64,000 nucleotides of DNA from Hahellaceae bacterium (GTDB lineage Bacteria > Pseudomonadota > Gammaproteobacteria > Pseudomonadales > Oleiphilaceae): assembly GCA_016744695.1 (NCBI GenBank), contig JADGDV010000004.1, positions 172,782-236,781 of the forward strand, written 5' to 3'. The notes beneath the pieces were generated by a model. That model was not told the DNA's origin. It made no database searches and worked only from the letters and a program-made list of their open reading frames with translations. Positions 35,644-44,879 of this stretch are shown here, piece after piece. A program made the position numbers and the translations under genes. The stretch's first letter is position 1, and every line of letters starts with the position of its first letter.

Positions 35644-36318
35644 ATGATCGTTACCCAAGCTCTGGAAACGTCCTTAAACCATGAAGGTATTACGCTAACC
35701 GAGTTCAGTGAACTCGCTCTGCGCCTAGTTGATTACAGTGTAATCTGTAGAGATGAAAGCCAGATAGAACAAACCCTTTATGACCGCTTCTTAAGAATTG
35801 AGCCCTTAATCAGAGATTATTTGTCCGTGCTTCATATTCGTTTGCTGCACGAAACACAGTTTCAGTATGTCAGAGCTTATCCACCCGGATCCGAAATACC
35901 CGGCATGCACGACGAGCAACACCAACCTTTTAACAGCGGCTTACGCCAACGATTAAGCCAACAAGAAATCGCTGTTATTTTGGTATTACGTTCTCAATAT
36001 GACAAATCATTAAGAGAAGGTGCGGTTGATGATAATGGTCAGGTGATGCTTTCACTAGAAGCATTAAGTATCGCCATGCATAACCTTCTGGGTCGTGCTC
36101 TTCCAGAAAACCAACATGATCGTAAGAAGTTATTTAGCCGTCTAAAGCAATTAAGGCTGATTCAATTCAGTGCTGAAGTAAATATAGATGACGTATTGGA
36201 AAGCGGAGATACATGGATTCGCATTCGCCCAATGATAGTCAGTTTTGTAAGTGATGAAGCGTTGTCCGTACTTAAGGGTCAAGATCTAACAGGTGAAGAA
36301 GAAAAAGAATGTTTATAA
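35644..36318 (+). CDS. mksE: Condensin accessory subunit MksE / JetB-like
   Basis: A 224-residue winged-helix KITE-like subunit (DUF4194) that binds the MksF kleisin. The recognisable block is [25 protein letters not shown] at about residues 100-124, followed by [13 protein letters not shown]. It begins 14 bp after mksF and overlaps mksB by 10 bp, so translation of the three subunits is coupled. Confidence 0.9.
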   Translation: MIVTQALETSLNHEGITLTEFSELALRLVDYSVICRDESQIEQTLYDRFLRIEPLIRDYLSVLHIRLLHETQFQYVRAYPPGSEIPGMHDEQHQPFNSGLRQRLSQQEIAVILVLRSQYDKSLREGAVDDNGQVMLSLEALSIAMHNLLGRALPENQHDRKKLFSRLKQLRLIQFSAEVNIDDVLESGDTWIRIRPMIVSFVSDEALSVLKGQDLTGEEEKECL

Positions 36319-39300
36319 AAAAATGTATCTATGTAAATTGGGGAAACATTCCTCACCTTGAGTTTGAATTTGGCCCACTAAATTTGCTTTCGGGTGGTAA
36401 TGGATCAGGTAAAACAACAGCCGCCGATGCGATTCAAACGGTCATGACCGCGGCCTTCGATAACTTGTTCGCATACAACCCTGGCCAAGACGAAACCACT
36501 CAAAGAGGCAGAGGCGGTAAACAGGTTCGAACGTTACAGTCTTACATTCTTGGTTGTGATGATGGAGCCTACGCGCGCCCCAACGCCACAGATGGCTATA
36601 TCGCACTCTACTTTTATCCAACCCAAGGTGAAACATCAGAACCTTTTACTGCGGTTGTATCTGCTCGTGCATATTTAGATAACGCAGGTTCAAAGCCTGT
36701 CGCTCGATTAAACGAACTATTCTTTCTTATTCTTCCTGGTGAAGAGCTGCACCTTAATCAACTTATCCAAGAACATGAAGACGGCAGTAAGCACACGATT
36801 GGGCTAGACAAAGTAGTCAACTCACTAAAACAAGAATTCGGCGCTGATACTGTTGAAAAATACGATACTAAAAAGACCTATCTAAAACGTCTTTATGGTG
36901 CGCTTAGAGGCAAGCGTGAAGCGGTTTCCGAACGTGAAGCTATGAATGCAGCCCGCGCTTTCTCTCGTTTTATGGCTTATAAGCCCGTTAAAAGTATTAA
37001 TGATTTTGTTGCTAATGAGATTCTTGAAAAGAAAGATTTAGGTGAAGCCATACGTTCTGTCTCAGAACTGATGAAAACCATTCACGGTATGGAAAGTGAT
37101 GCCACTCACCTGAAAAACTCGATCGATTTACTAGAACTCACCGCAGAAAAAAGTGATGTATATATTCAGCAATGGATAAACCTTAATTTACTTCACTACA
37201 TAGATGCGCGCTGCCAGTACCTTAATGATCAGCATGTCTATATTAACGCTAAGCAAAAACAGAAAAACCTACTGGATGAGCAAACGGCCAACCATCAAGA
37301 GCAAGAAATACTCGATGCCCGCCGTCAACAAACACACAATGAGCTCATTCTTCTGGAAGCCAAACGTCAAGGTTACCAACCGCTGCAACAAAAAGATGAA
37401 CTAGAAAAGCTAGTAAGTAGTCAAACCCAAATTCTACATGATCAAGCTCCCGCTCTGCTTGACCAAAATAGTCGCCTAGATAACAGCTACAAGGCAACAG
37501 AACGTCTGCTAGGGCTTCTACAAGAAACAGATATCGCAAGCGATATCCCCAGACTTGGACAAAAAGACTTTCTGGCAAACGCTAAAGCATTCTTACAGCA
37601 ACAAGATAAAGGCTCTGTTGACTTCACTGCCCTACTGGGACGTGATTGGGTTGACATATCACCTCTTGAAGCTCATTTAGAAGATGCTGTTACCATTCAA
37701 CAACAAGCCAACCAGTGGCAGCGTTTATTGCATGACAACGAGCTTACTGCCGATGGTGTGTGTGTTCGAGACAAAGTGAGTAGTGCTCTATATAAACGCA
37801 GAGGCCTCAGCGAAACCTTAGATAAGCAACGTTCTCAGAAGCAGGCAGAAATCGAGAGTTTGGAAGGTCATCAGGCCACCTACCCTCACTATGTACGTCA
37901 GGCTTTGGAATTCATCAAACGCGAATGTCCTAAAGCAGACCCTCGTGTACTTTGTGACTATATCGAAGTGAAAGACGAGCGTTGGCAGAACGCGATTGAA
38001 GGCTATATTGGTGGAGCAAGGTTCTCTATTATTGTAGAACCTGAGTTTGAAGCAGAAGCGATGCAAGTCGTTCGTAGTATGCCAGGGCGAGACAACCGTG
38101 CACGAGTGCTTCAAGGCTCCAAAGCCACTAAAGATTACCAACGCTTACAGCTCGATAGCAACTCCATTATCCATGTAATGGAGTTCTCTCACGCAACCGC
38201 AAAACACTATTTTGCAGCCAGCTATGGCAGCGTAGTCCGTGTTGAATCAGAGCAGGAATTACGCTTCACCCGTAGGGGCATTACCAGCAATGGTTTAGGT
38301 TCAGGTTCCTACAGCATGTGGCGATGTGATATTGCTGACAGCGAACTAGTATTTGGCCAAGGCGCACGAGAGCGTGCATTAAACGCTAAACGTAATGACA
38401 TGAATAAGCTCTTACAAGAGTCACAGTCTGCTCATGACAGCCAACAACACTTGTCTTCATTACTGAATGCTATCGATCGAATTGGCCCATTGAGCTATGC
38501 AGACCGCTTGCAACAAATGCTGAGTACTCAGCGTGAATTACGTGAAGCAGAAAACAAATTAGAACAGCTCGATTTATCTGATTTTGCAGATTTGGAAGAG
38601 AAACTCGAAACACTGCGCACCAAAAACAACGAAATCGGTCAGCAAATAAATCAAAAAGTTGAACGTGCAGGCGCATTGAAAAATGAGCTAACTGAAACAG
38701 AAAAACGTTGCGCAACACTGAGCAATCAACAAGAAATTTCAGAGCAGAAACAAGAAGAAAAAGAAGAAAATCTACGAGGCATCGTCTCATTATGGCCTGA
38801 TTTTGACTGTGATGAAGCACTTGAAAATGCAAGCCAGAAAGCTGAAAAATCTAGTCCTGACGCACTCGTCTCTGACTTGCAAGATACTCATAACCGTCTA
38901 AATGCCTTGGCTCATGATATTGAACATGGTGTAATCGAGCATAATCAACACTGTAACTTAGCCGATAACGTCGCTTATATGCCCGACTACAGTGACAACC
39001 ACTCGAAGCCTTTCTTCAATTCAATATGTAACCTGCGCCGCGATACTGACCTGGTTCATAACCGTTTAAAAAACAATATTCTGGTAGAAAAACAAGAAAA
39101 GTTAGGCAAGCTCAAAGAGTCATTCAACAACGCCTTTGTAACCCACTTGTGCCATGCGATTCACCAGTCAATTAGTGACGGCAAAAAGATACTGGAAAAC
39201 ATGAACCGTGAGCTAGAGCACCATCGCTTTGGCGCAGATCGTGAGTCCTTCCGTTTTGATTGGGGCTGGGTACCCGAATTTAAAGAATACTGGAGTTTTT

Positions 39301-39950
39301 TCAAAGAAGTCATCAACGTACCTAACTTGGGTGACGGCACTACTTTATTTGAAGCAGAGATCAGCGATAAATCAAAGCAAGTACGCGACAAGCTCATGCA
39401 AATGCTACTTTCAGATGATGAAGTACGCTCTATGCGCGAGCTTGAACGTATCTCAGATTACAGAAACTATCGTAGCTATGAAATATACAAGCAACCAGAA
39501 GGCAAAGAGCCTATCGCGCTAAGTCAATACGGCACAGGTTCTGGCGGGCAGTTAGAAACGCCGGCCTATATTATACGCTCAGCGGCTATCACATCCGCCT
39601 TTAAGTTCGATGAAGGTAATAGTCATTTGCGCATGGTATTGGTGGATGAAGCCTTCTCTAAAATGGATGAAATCCGCTCTAGAGAAGTGATCAAATACCT
39701 TACAGAAACCCTTGGTTTACAGTTATTGTTCATCATGCCGACCAGTAAATCAGGCCCGTTTATGGATCTGGTTAGTAATCAGTTCGTATTCAGTAAGTGC
39801 CCGACAACAAGCCCAGTGGGAGAGCTTAACACCCGCGTGCTCGTTGACAGGCAGCGCTGTAACTCAGATAAGATTAAAGAACTGTGGGCGAATCACCGCC
39901 GTACGGTTCGTCACCAGTATGCGTTGGATTTTATGGAAGAGTTTCAGTAA
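36309..39950 (+). CDS. mksB: Condensin SMC-like ATPase MksB / JetC-like
   Basis: SMC-type ATPase of 1213 residues. Walker A is [12 protein letters not shown] at about 26-37; a coiled coil runs from about 260 to 500 and 700 to 1000 around a hinge near 540-690 ([19 protein letters not shown]). The C-terminal head has signature [23 protein letters not shown] and Walker [15 protein letters not shown], ending with a D-loop. It extrudes or loops DNA with MksEF. MksG/JetD, the toprim-type nuclease subunit of Wadjet, should follow but does not: the next gene is hflX, 148 bp away. Confidence 0.93.
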   Translation: MFIKKCIYVNWGNIPHLEFEFGPLNLLSGGNGSGKTTAADAIQTVMTAAFDNLFAYNPGQDETTQRGRGGKQVRTLQSYILGCDDGAYARPNATDGYIALYFYPTQGETSEPFTAVVSARAYLDNAGSKPVARLNELFFLILPGEELHLNQLIQEHEDGSKHTIGLDKVVNSLKQEFGADTVEKYDTKKTYLKRLYGALRGKREAVSEREAMNAARAFSRFMAYKPVKSINDFVANEILEKKDLGEAIRSVSELMKTIHGMESDATHLKNSIDLLELTAEKSDVYIQQWINLNLLHYIDARCQYLNDQHVYINAKQKQKNLLDEQTANHQEQEILDARRQQTHNELILLEAKRQGYQPLQQKDELEKLVSSQTQILHDQAPALLDQNSRLDNSYKATERLLGLLQETDIASDIPRLGQKDFLANAKAFLQQQDKGSVDFTALLGRDWVDISPLEAHLEDAVTIQQQANQWQRLLHDNELTADGVCVRDKVSSALYKRRGLSETLDKQRSQKQAEIESLEGHQATYPHYVRQALEFIKRECPKADPRVLCDYIEVKDERWQNAIEGYIGGARFSIIVEPEFEAEAMQVVRSMPGRDNRARVLQGSKATKDYQRLQLDSNSIIHVMEFSHATAKHYFAASYGSVVRVESEQELRFTRRGITSNGLGSGSYSMWRCDIADSELVFGQGARERALNAKRNDMNKLLQESQSAHDSQQHLSSLLNAIDRIGPLSYADRLQQMLSTQRELREAENKLEQLDLSDFADLEEKLETLRTKNNEIGQQINQKVERAGALKNELTETEKRCATLSNQQEISEQKQEEKEENLRGIVSLWPDFDCDEALENASQKAEKSSPDALVSDLQDTHNRLNALAHDIEHGVIEHNQHCNLADNVAYMPDYSDNHSKPFFNSICNLRRDTDLVHNRLKNNILVEKQEKLGKLKESFNNAFVTHLCHAIHQSISDGKKILENMNRELEHHRFGADRESFRFDWGWVPEFKEYWSFFKEVINVPNLGDGTTLFEAEISDKSKQVRDKLMQMLLSDDEVRSMRELERISDYRNYRSYEIYKQPEGKEPIALSQYGTGSGGQLETPAYIIRSAAITSAFKFDEGNSHLRMVLVDEAFSKMDEIRSREVIKYLTETLGLQLLFIMPTSKSGPFMDLVSNQFVFSKCPTTSPVGELNTRVLVDRQRCNSDKIKELWANHRRTVRHQYALDFMEEFQ

Positions 39951-39966
39951 GCACTTATCTCATATA

Positions 39967-39996
39967 ATACCAAGGAACTTAAGGGTTCCTTGGTAT
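39967..39996. other. Perfect 12-bp hairpin after mksB
   Basis: ATACCAAGGAAC (39967-39978) and GTTCCTTGGTAT (39985-39996) form a 12-bp stem with a six-base loop, 16 bp after the mksB stop. There is no T-run directly downstream. A transcription terminator or 3'-end stabiliser is the likely role. Confidence 0.6.
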
Positions 39997-40098
39997 AGGT
40001 CTCATCCAACAAACCATCTATACACAGGTGTCCGTCCAAGATTTCGTGTACACTTCACTCCTGTGAAGCTATTTTAAAAAGCCCTCGCCTCCAACTCC

Positions 40099-41427
40099 AT
40101 GAGAAACCGCTCTATGTTAAACCCCGAAAAAAAACGCGCTCAGCGTGCTCTGATCGTCGCTGTGCAATTGGACCATGTCAGCGATGTTGAATTCGAGTCA
40201 TCGTTAAGCGAATTGGGTGAACTTGCAAAGACCTTAGGTCTAGAGGTGGTCGGTCAATTTACTCAAAAGCGTTCATCTTTCGACTCGACGGCATATATGG
40301 GTGTGGGCAAACGGGACGAAATTAAGCAATTCATAGAGAGCGAAGAAAGTGCCTCGAAGGACCCCGTTGATTATATTCTAGTTGATCATGAAATCTCGCC
40401 ATCCCAAGCCCTCAACCTAGAAAATGAAGTCGGTTGCGAGGTGATGGATCGCACGGTGGTCATCCTCGAGATTTTTCATCGCAATGCCAGCTCACACGCT
40501 TCACGAGTGCAGGTTGAAATTGCACGCTTGGGCTATATGGCTCCGCGCTTGCGTGAAGCAGCCAAGCGTGACGGTCCATCAGGGCGACAACGAAGCGGCA
40601 GTGGCGGGCGCGGCGCAGGACAGTCTCGTAGCCAGTTGGATAGTCAAAAGGTTCGTGTTCGAATTGCCGAGCTACAAAAAGAAATTGATGTCATGGAGGC
40701 TAGCCGCGATACTCAGCGGTCACGGCGTGAAGGACAATCAGGCTTAGCGCAGGTGGCGCTAGTAGGTTATACCAACGCAGGAAAGTCTACTTTGATGCGC
40801 GCCTTGACCGGCAGAGATGCATTAGTAGCCAACAAATTGTTTGCCACGCTAGATACCAAGGTGCGCACCTTGCAACCAGAAAGTGTGCCGCGAGTATTAG
40901 TGAGTGACACGGTTGGTTTTATCAAAAACTTACCCCATGGGCTGGTTGCTTCTTTCAAGTCAACGTTGGATGAAGCCCTTAACGCATCGCTGTTGCTACA
41001 CGTAATTGACGCGGGTGACCCAGGGTTTGAGATGCAACTTCAAGTGACTGATAAAGTATTAGCCGAAATTGGTGCTGATAGTGTGCAGCGCATCCGGGTG
41101 TTCAATAAAATTGACTATCTGGGCGACGCCGTCGCACAAGCAGAGCGTACCGCAGAACTACAAGAGAAGTATCCAGGTTGTATTGTTCTTAGCGCCCGCA
41201 ATGAAGACGACATAGTGGCTTTACATCAGGAAATTGTACAGGTTTTTCAAAAGGACCTAGTTGAAGCTGAGATTTTTTTGCCGTGGTCAGCGCAGAGTTT
41301 ACGCGGCGATATTTTTGCTGCCTGCGATGTGCTTGAAGAACGTGCCGATACCGAGGGGGCATTTTTTCACTTACGTGCGGCTCCTGATGTAGTCGCCAGG
41401 CTGAGTGAACTCGCAGATAAGGCCTAA
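40099..41427 (+). CDS. hflX: GTPase HflX-like
   Basis: Ribosome-associated GTPase (442 residues) of the HflX family, able to split or rescue stalled ribosomes. The N-terminal HflX domain (about 1-195) includes the RLGYMAPRLREAAKRDG and GRGAGQSRSQLD segment. The G domain has G1 GYTNAGKST, G2 region FATLDTKVR, G3 DTVGF and G4 NKID. ATG at 40099 or 40114. The usual hfq-hflX-hflKC neighbourhood is absent, so this is probably an additional, non-canonical copy. It has visibly more G/C-ending codons than the flanking genes. It overlaps the convergent kinase gene by 4 bp. Confidence 0.93.
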   Translation: MRNRSMLNPEKKRAQRALIVAVQLDHVSDVEFESSLSELGELAKTLGLEVVGQFTQKRSSFDSTAYMGVGKRDEIKQFIESEESASKDPVDYILVDHEISPSQALNLENEVGCEVMDRTVVILEIFHRNASSHASRVQVEIARLGYMAPRLREAAKRDGPSGRQRSGSGGRGAGQSRSQLDSQKVRVRIAELQKEIDVMEASRDTQRSRREGQSGLAQVALVGYTNAGKSTLMRALTGRDALVANKLFATLDTKVRTLQPESVPRVLVSDTVGFIKNLPHGLVASFKSTLDEALNASLLLHVIDAGDPGFEMQLQVTDKVLAEIGADSVQRIRVFNKIDYLGDAVAQAERTAELQEKYPGCIVLSARNEDDIVALHQEIVQVFQKDLVEAEIFLPWSAQSLRGDIFAACDVLEERADTEGAFFHLRAAPDVVARLSELADKA

Positions 41428-43724
41428 ACAAACAAGGGAATCGTCACCACAAACCGGGTTCCCTCTTCATTACTACCCAGCTCTATTGACCCTTTCAGTG
41501 CCTCTGTAACAATGTTGTGCACAATATGTAGCCCTAAGCCTGTTCCTCCATCACCTAACCGGGTACTAAAGAAAGGTTCAAACACTTTATCTAGATTCTC
41601 GGCAGGTATTCCCCAGCCATTATCTTCGACTATTATTTGTACAGAACGCTTATCAACTTCTTCTGCCGATATAGATATGACACCATCGGGCTTGCCTTCT
41701 AAGCCATGAATAAGGGCGTTGGTTATCAGGTTTGTAATAACTTGCCCTAGAGGGCCTGGGTAACTGTTTAACAAAAGACCTTCCGGTATGCTGCTTTTCA
41801 ATGTAGCCGTACTTTTATTCATAACCGGTTTGAGTGTCAAAAGAACCTCATCTACCTGCTGCTTTAGCTCAAACTGTCTCATCTGAGAACTCGTTTGGTC
41901 AACCGCAACCTGCTTAAAACTAGTGACCAGTTCAGCCGCTCGATTAAGGTTTTTTGCTACCAATTGCTCTGATTCCTGACAATGATTTAAATAGCTTTCA
42001 AAGCTTGAACGTTTTACTCCAACTGAATGATATTCATCACTAAATTGGCGAGTTTGTTGCTGCAGTGTCGTTATAGCCATTAAGGCATTACCAATGGGAG
42101 TATTTAGCTCGTGGGATACACCCGCTACCATACCGCCTAATGCAGCGAGTTTATCTGCACGAACAAGTTCTGTTTGCGTTCTTTTGAGATTTTTTAACGC
42201 GGTCTTTAAATGATCATTAGTGTTTGATAAGGCATTGGTTCTGTCATTCACTCTTTGCTCTAGCTCTGAATTGAGCGTTTTTATTTCTTGCTCAATTCTA
42301 TTTTGCTCAGTAATGTCTTCAATTAAGCTCAAGTACCCCAAAAGTTGGCCTTCATCATCTCGAATAACCGCATTGAATGACCGACAGGTGACACGGTCTC
42401 CTTGCTCTGTTTGAAAGTAATTTTCATCAACAAAGCTTTCTTCAATTTCAAACCGGGCTGCTAAGGCTGATAACTGCTGTTGATTCTCTTCTTGGGCCAT
42501 AAACCCCAGCACACTGCCAAAACTGTCTTTTTCCAAAAAGCCCAAAATATTTTCAGCCACTTTGTTCCAAGCAATAACCTTTAAATTCTCATCCCATTCA
42601 ATAACCGCTACAGGGCTCTGCTCTACCAATGCCCTATAACGCTGCTCTTTAGTTTTTAAAGCTTGCTCACGACTATTTATCTGCTGACCTGCATTCCATA
42701 TATCTCGTCCTAATGCATCAACTTCTGTAATCGCTGAGTGGGCCGGTTTAACATCGTAATGTCCTGTTGTCATCGCCTCAGCCAAACGTGTATATGCCTG
42801 AAACCGTCGACTAGATACACCACCAATCACTCTAGCAACAATGAGAGCGATGAGTATGCCAGCCAGTAATGCCGTCAATAAAATTAAGCCCGATGTTAAT
42901 AGCGTACTTTGATGATTTTCTAAGGTTTGGTAAACAACAACCATCCACCCGATATTTTCAGCCGTAACCAGTGAACCAAAATACTGCTTCCCTGACAGAT
43001 CAAAAGCCTGGCTTGCCTTGCCTAATTTCAAACCCTCCTGCACAAGCGATAAACGACTAAAATTTAGTTGCTGCCCGTTTAAGCTTGCATCAGGGTGCGC
43101 TAATAATTGCCCCTTTCGGTCTAGGATCATGATAGTTTGACCGCTATCTTTAGATAAAAAACCAGAGAGTTCAGGCAGTGTATCAATAGAGACTTCTGCA
43201 ATCAGAATATGCCGGCCAGTAGATACTATATAGGCAACAGACAAGCGACCACTCACAGCAGATAGAAAAGTATTAGACCAGTTTTCTTGTTGAGTCTTAA
43301 GGTATTCAACAAAAAACGGTTTGCGAGACATATCCAAGTCGATAAAGTTATTTCTTAAAGGGCGAGTTTTATCAGGCAACCCGACCTGAATAACAAGACC
43401 CTTAAGATCGGTGATATAAATAGCTTCATAAAATGGGTTTATCTCGGCTACATTATCAAGTAATGGCTGGGTATCTACATTTAAATCCAGCGTATAAAGT
43501 AAGGCAGCAAGATGACGTAACTCCCTTTTGCCTGCTTCAATCTGCCCAGAAACTCTTGACGTAATAACCCCCGCGAGAGCTTCCTGCTCTTGCGCTTCTT
43601 GTCTTGATAAATGAGGAAAGAGAAAAATACCCGCTAACACAACCACAATAATAATAGGGATTAGTGAAACCAGTAAAAACTGAAAAGACAAAAAGTACTT
43701 AAGGGACCAGGTACGTGATTTCAT
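41424..43724 (-). CDS. Cache-PAS sensor histidine kinase
   Basis: A membrane kinase of 766 residues: helix at about 11-33, Cache sensor (about 45-275, ISDYTDLKGLVIQVGLPDKT-like strand pattern), second helix near 280-302, a HAMP-like linker, PAS at about 372-485 (SPVAVIEWDENLKVIAWN), coiled coil, dimerisation domain with H-box GVSHELNTPIG near 540, and HATPase (N-box QVITNLITNALIHG, D-box VEDNGWGIP, GGTGLGLHIV). It has no receiver domain. It is the last gene of a three-gene operon with the LivK-like lipoprotein and the REC-GGDEF-EAL protein, which is its likely phosphoacceptor. Confidence 0.93.
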   Translation of the reverse strand: MKSRTWSLKYFLSFQFLLVSLIPIIIVVVLAGIFLFPHLSRQEAQEQEALAGVITSRVSGQIEAGKRELRHLAALLYTLDLNVDTQPLLDNVAEINPFYEAIYITDLKGLVIQVGLPDKTRPLRNNFIDLDMSRKPFFVEYLKTQQENWSNTFLSAVSGRLSVAYIVSTGRHILIAEVSIDTLPELSGFLSKDSGQTIMILDRKGQLLAHPDASLNGQQLNFSRLSLVQEGLKLGKASQAFDLSGKQYFGSLVTAENIGWMVVVYQTLENHQSTLLTSGLILLTALLAGILIALIVARVIGGVSSRRFQAYTRLAEAMTTGHYDVKPAHSAITEVDALGRDIWNAGQQINSREQALKTKEQRYRALVEQSPVAVIEWDENLKVIAWNKVAENILGFLEKDSFGSVLGFMAQEENQQQLSALAARFEIEESFVDENYFQTEQGDRVTCRSFNAVIRDDEGQLLGYLSLIEDITEQNRIEQEIKTLNSELEQRVNDRTNALSNTNDHLKTALKNLKRTQTELVRADKLAALGGMVAGVSHELNTPIGNALMAITTLQQQTRQFSDEYHSVGVKRSSFESYLNHCQESEQLVAKNLNRAAELVTSFKQVAVDQTSSQMRQFELKQQVDEVLLTLKPVMNKSTATLKSSIPEGLLLNSYPGPLGQVITNLITNALIHGLEGKPDGVISISAEEVDKRSVQIIVEDNGWGIPAENLDKVFEPFFSTRLGDGGTGLGLHIVHNIVTEALKGSIELGSNEEGTRFVVTIPLFV

Positions 43725-43756
43725 AAGAGTTAATTAATAATTCCATTAAACATGTA

Positions 43757-44866
43757 TTACTCACTTAATCTAAACTGGCCATCTATTACTTCAGTTAAGT
43801 GAGTTTTGCTTTTGCTATCACCAAACTCATCAAAGACAATAGTTCCCTGTATCGCTGGAAATTTACGAATACGTAAAATGGCTTGTTTCAAGTTTTCTCC
43901 GCTTTTTTTATCAGACAATGCTCTCAGCACAACACTTGCCGCATTATATGAGACAAGTCCTGGAAAACCGGGGGAGTGTCCAAATCGTTCTAAATAAGTA
44001 CGGTAGAATGCTTGATACTCCGTATCCTGGTTATTACGATCAAAATACTGAGGCACTACCGTTCCCTCTACATATCGACCTCCCAGTTCAATAAGACGCT
44101 CAGTACCCGCCCACTCAGACGCTGCTATCTGTGTATCAGGGTTTATCGCTCTAATTTGTTTAGCCAGTAAAGCGGCATCAACCGAGTTAGCAATAAGTAC
44201 AATCGTATCGGGGGTTACCGCAAGAAGGTCACGAGCGATATCTTCAAATTTGACTTGGTCACTTGAATTAAAAGGAATGCTTTTGGTAATAGTGCCTCCC
44301 GTTTTCTTAAACGAAACACTAAAATCTTTTAACCAGCCCTCGGTATAGGCTTTATTTCTGAGGTCATAAACAGCGGCCACTTTTTTGCTCTGTTTATATT
44401 TGTGTAAATATTTAGCGGTTTCTGATGCGTGATCTAAGGTCGGTGATAATGTTCTAAAAAAATAATCATCCTTACCTGTTAGCTTATTTGTGGTAACAGT
44501 GAGGCCCATAGTTAATATTTTTGATTGATTAGATACAGGCACAACCTCCATCGCCATTGAACTAGTCATGGGGCCTAAGATAGCTGAAACACCGGCTGTA
44601 ACTAGTTCTTCTGCTGCTTTTTTTGAAAGCTCGGCTTCTTGCTTGTCATCTTTTAATATCAATTCTATTCTTTGGCCTTTTATACCTCCAGCAACATTCC
44701 ATTCCTCAACCGCCAGAATAACGCCATTCCTACCTGCAACACCGAGATCAGCCACCCGCCCGGACGTGCCCCCAATAAAACCTATTTTTAGAGGTTTAGA
44801 GTCTTCACAGCCTTGTAAAAAAACTAAGCACAGTATCGAAAACAGCTTGAATATCATTAATTTCAT
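43757..44866 (-). CDS. LivK-like periplasmic binding lipoprotein
   Basis: A 369-residue lipoprotein (lipobox LQGC, cysteine at about residue 20) of the branched-chain amino acid/amide binding family. Landmarks are IGFIGGTSGRVADLGVAGRNGVILAVEEWNVAGGIKG, ILGPMTSSMAMEVVPV and VSYNAASVVLRAL. No livHMGF permease or ATPase genes are adjacent. Being between a histidine kinase and a c-di-GMP regulator, 32 and 13 bp away, it is most likely a signal receptor that presents its ligand to the kinase rather than a transport component. Ligand unknown. Confidence 0.88.
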   Translation of the reverse strand: MKLMIFKLFSILCLVFLQGCEDSKPLKIGFIGGTSGRVADLGVAGRNGVILAVEEWNVAGGIKGQRIELILKDDKQEAELSKKAAEELVTAGVSAILGPMTSSMAMEVVPVSNQSKILTMGLTVTTNKLTGKDDYFFRTLSPTLDHASETAKYLHKYKQSKKVAAVYDLRNKAYTEGWLKDFSVSFKKTGGTITKSIPFNSSDQVKFEDIARDLLAVTPDTIVLIANSVDAALLAKQIRAINPDTQIAASEWAGTERLIELGGRYVEGTVVPQYFDRNNQDTEYQAFYRTYLERFGHSPGFPGLVSYNAASVVLRALSDKKSGENLKQAILRIRKFPAIQGTIVFDEFGDSKSKTHLTEVIDGQFRLSE

Positions 44867-44879
44867 ATTAACAACCTTA

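Noticed and set aside
34130..39950. Full Wadjet defence system
   Set aside because: JetABC-type subunits are present but no JetD; I describe it as MksFEB instead.
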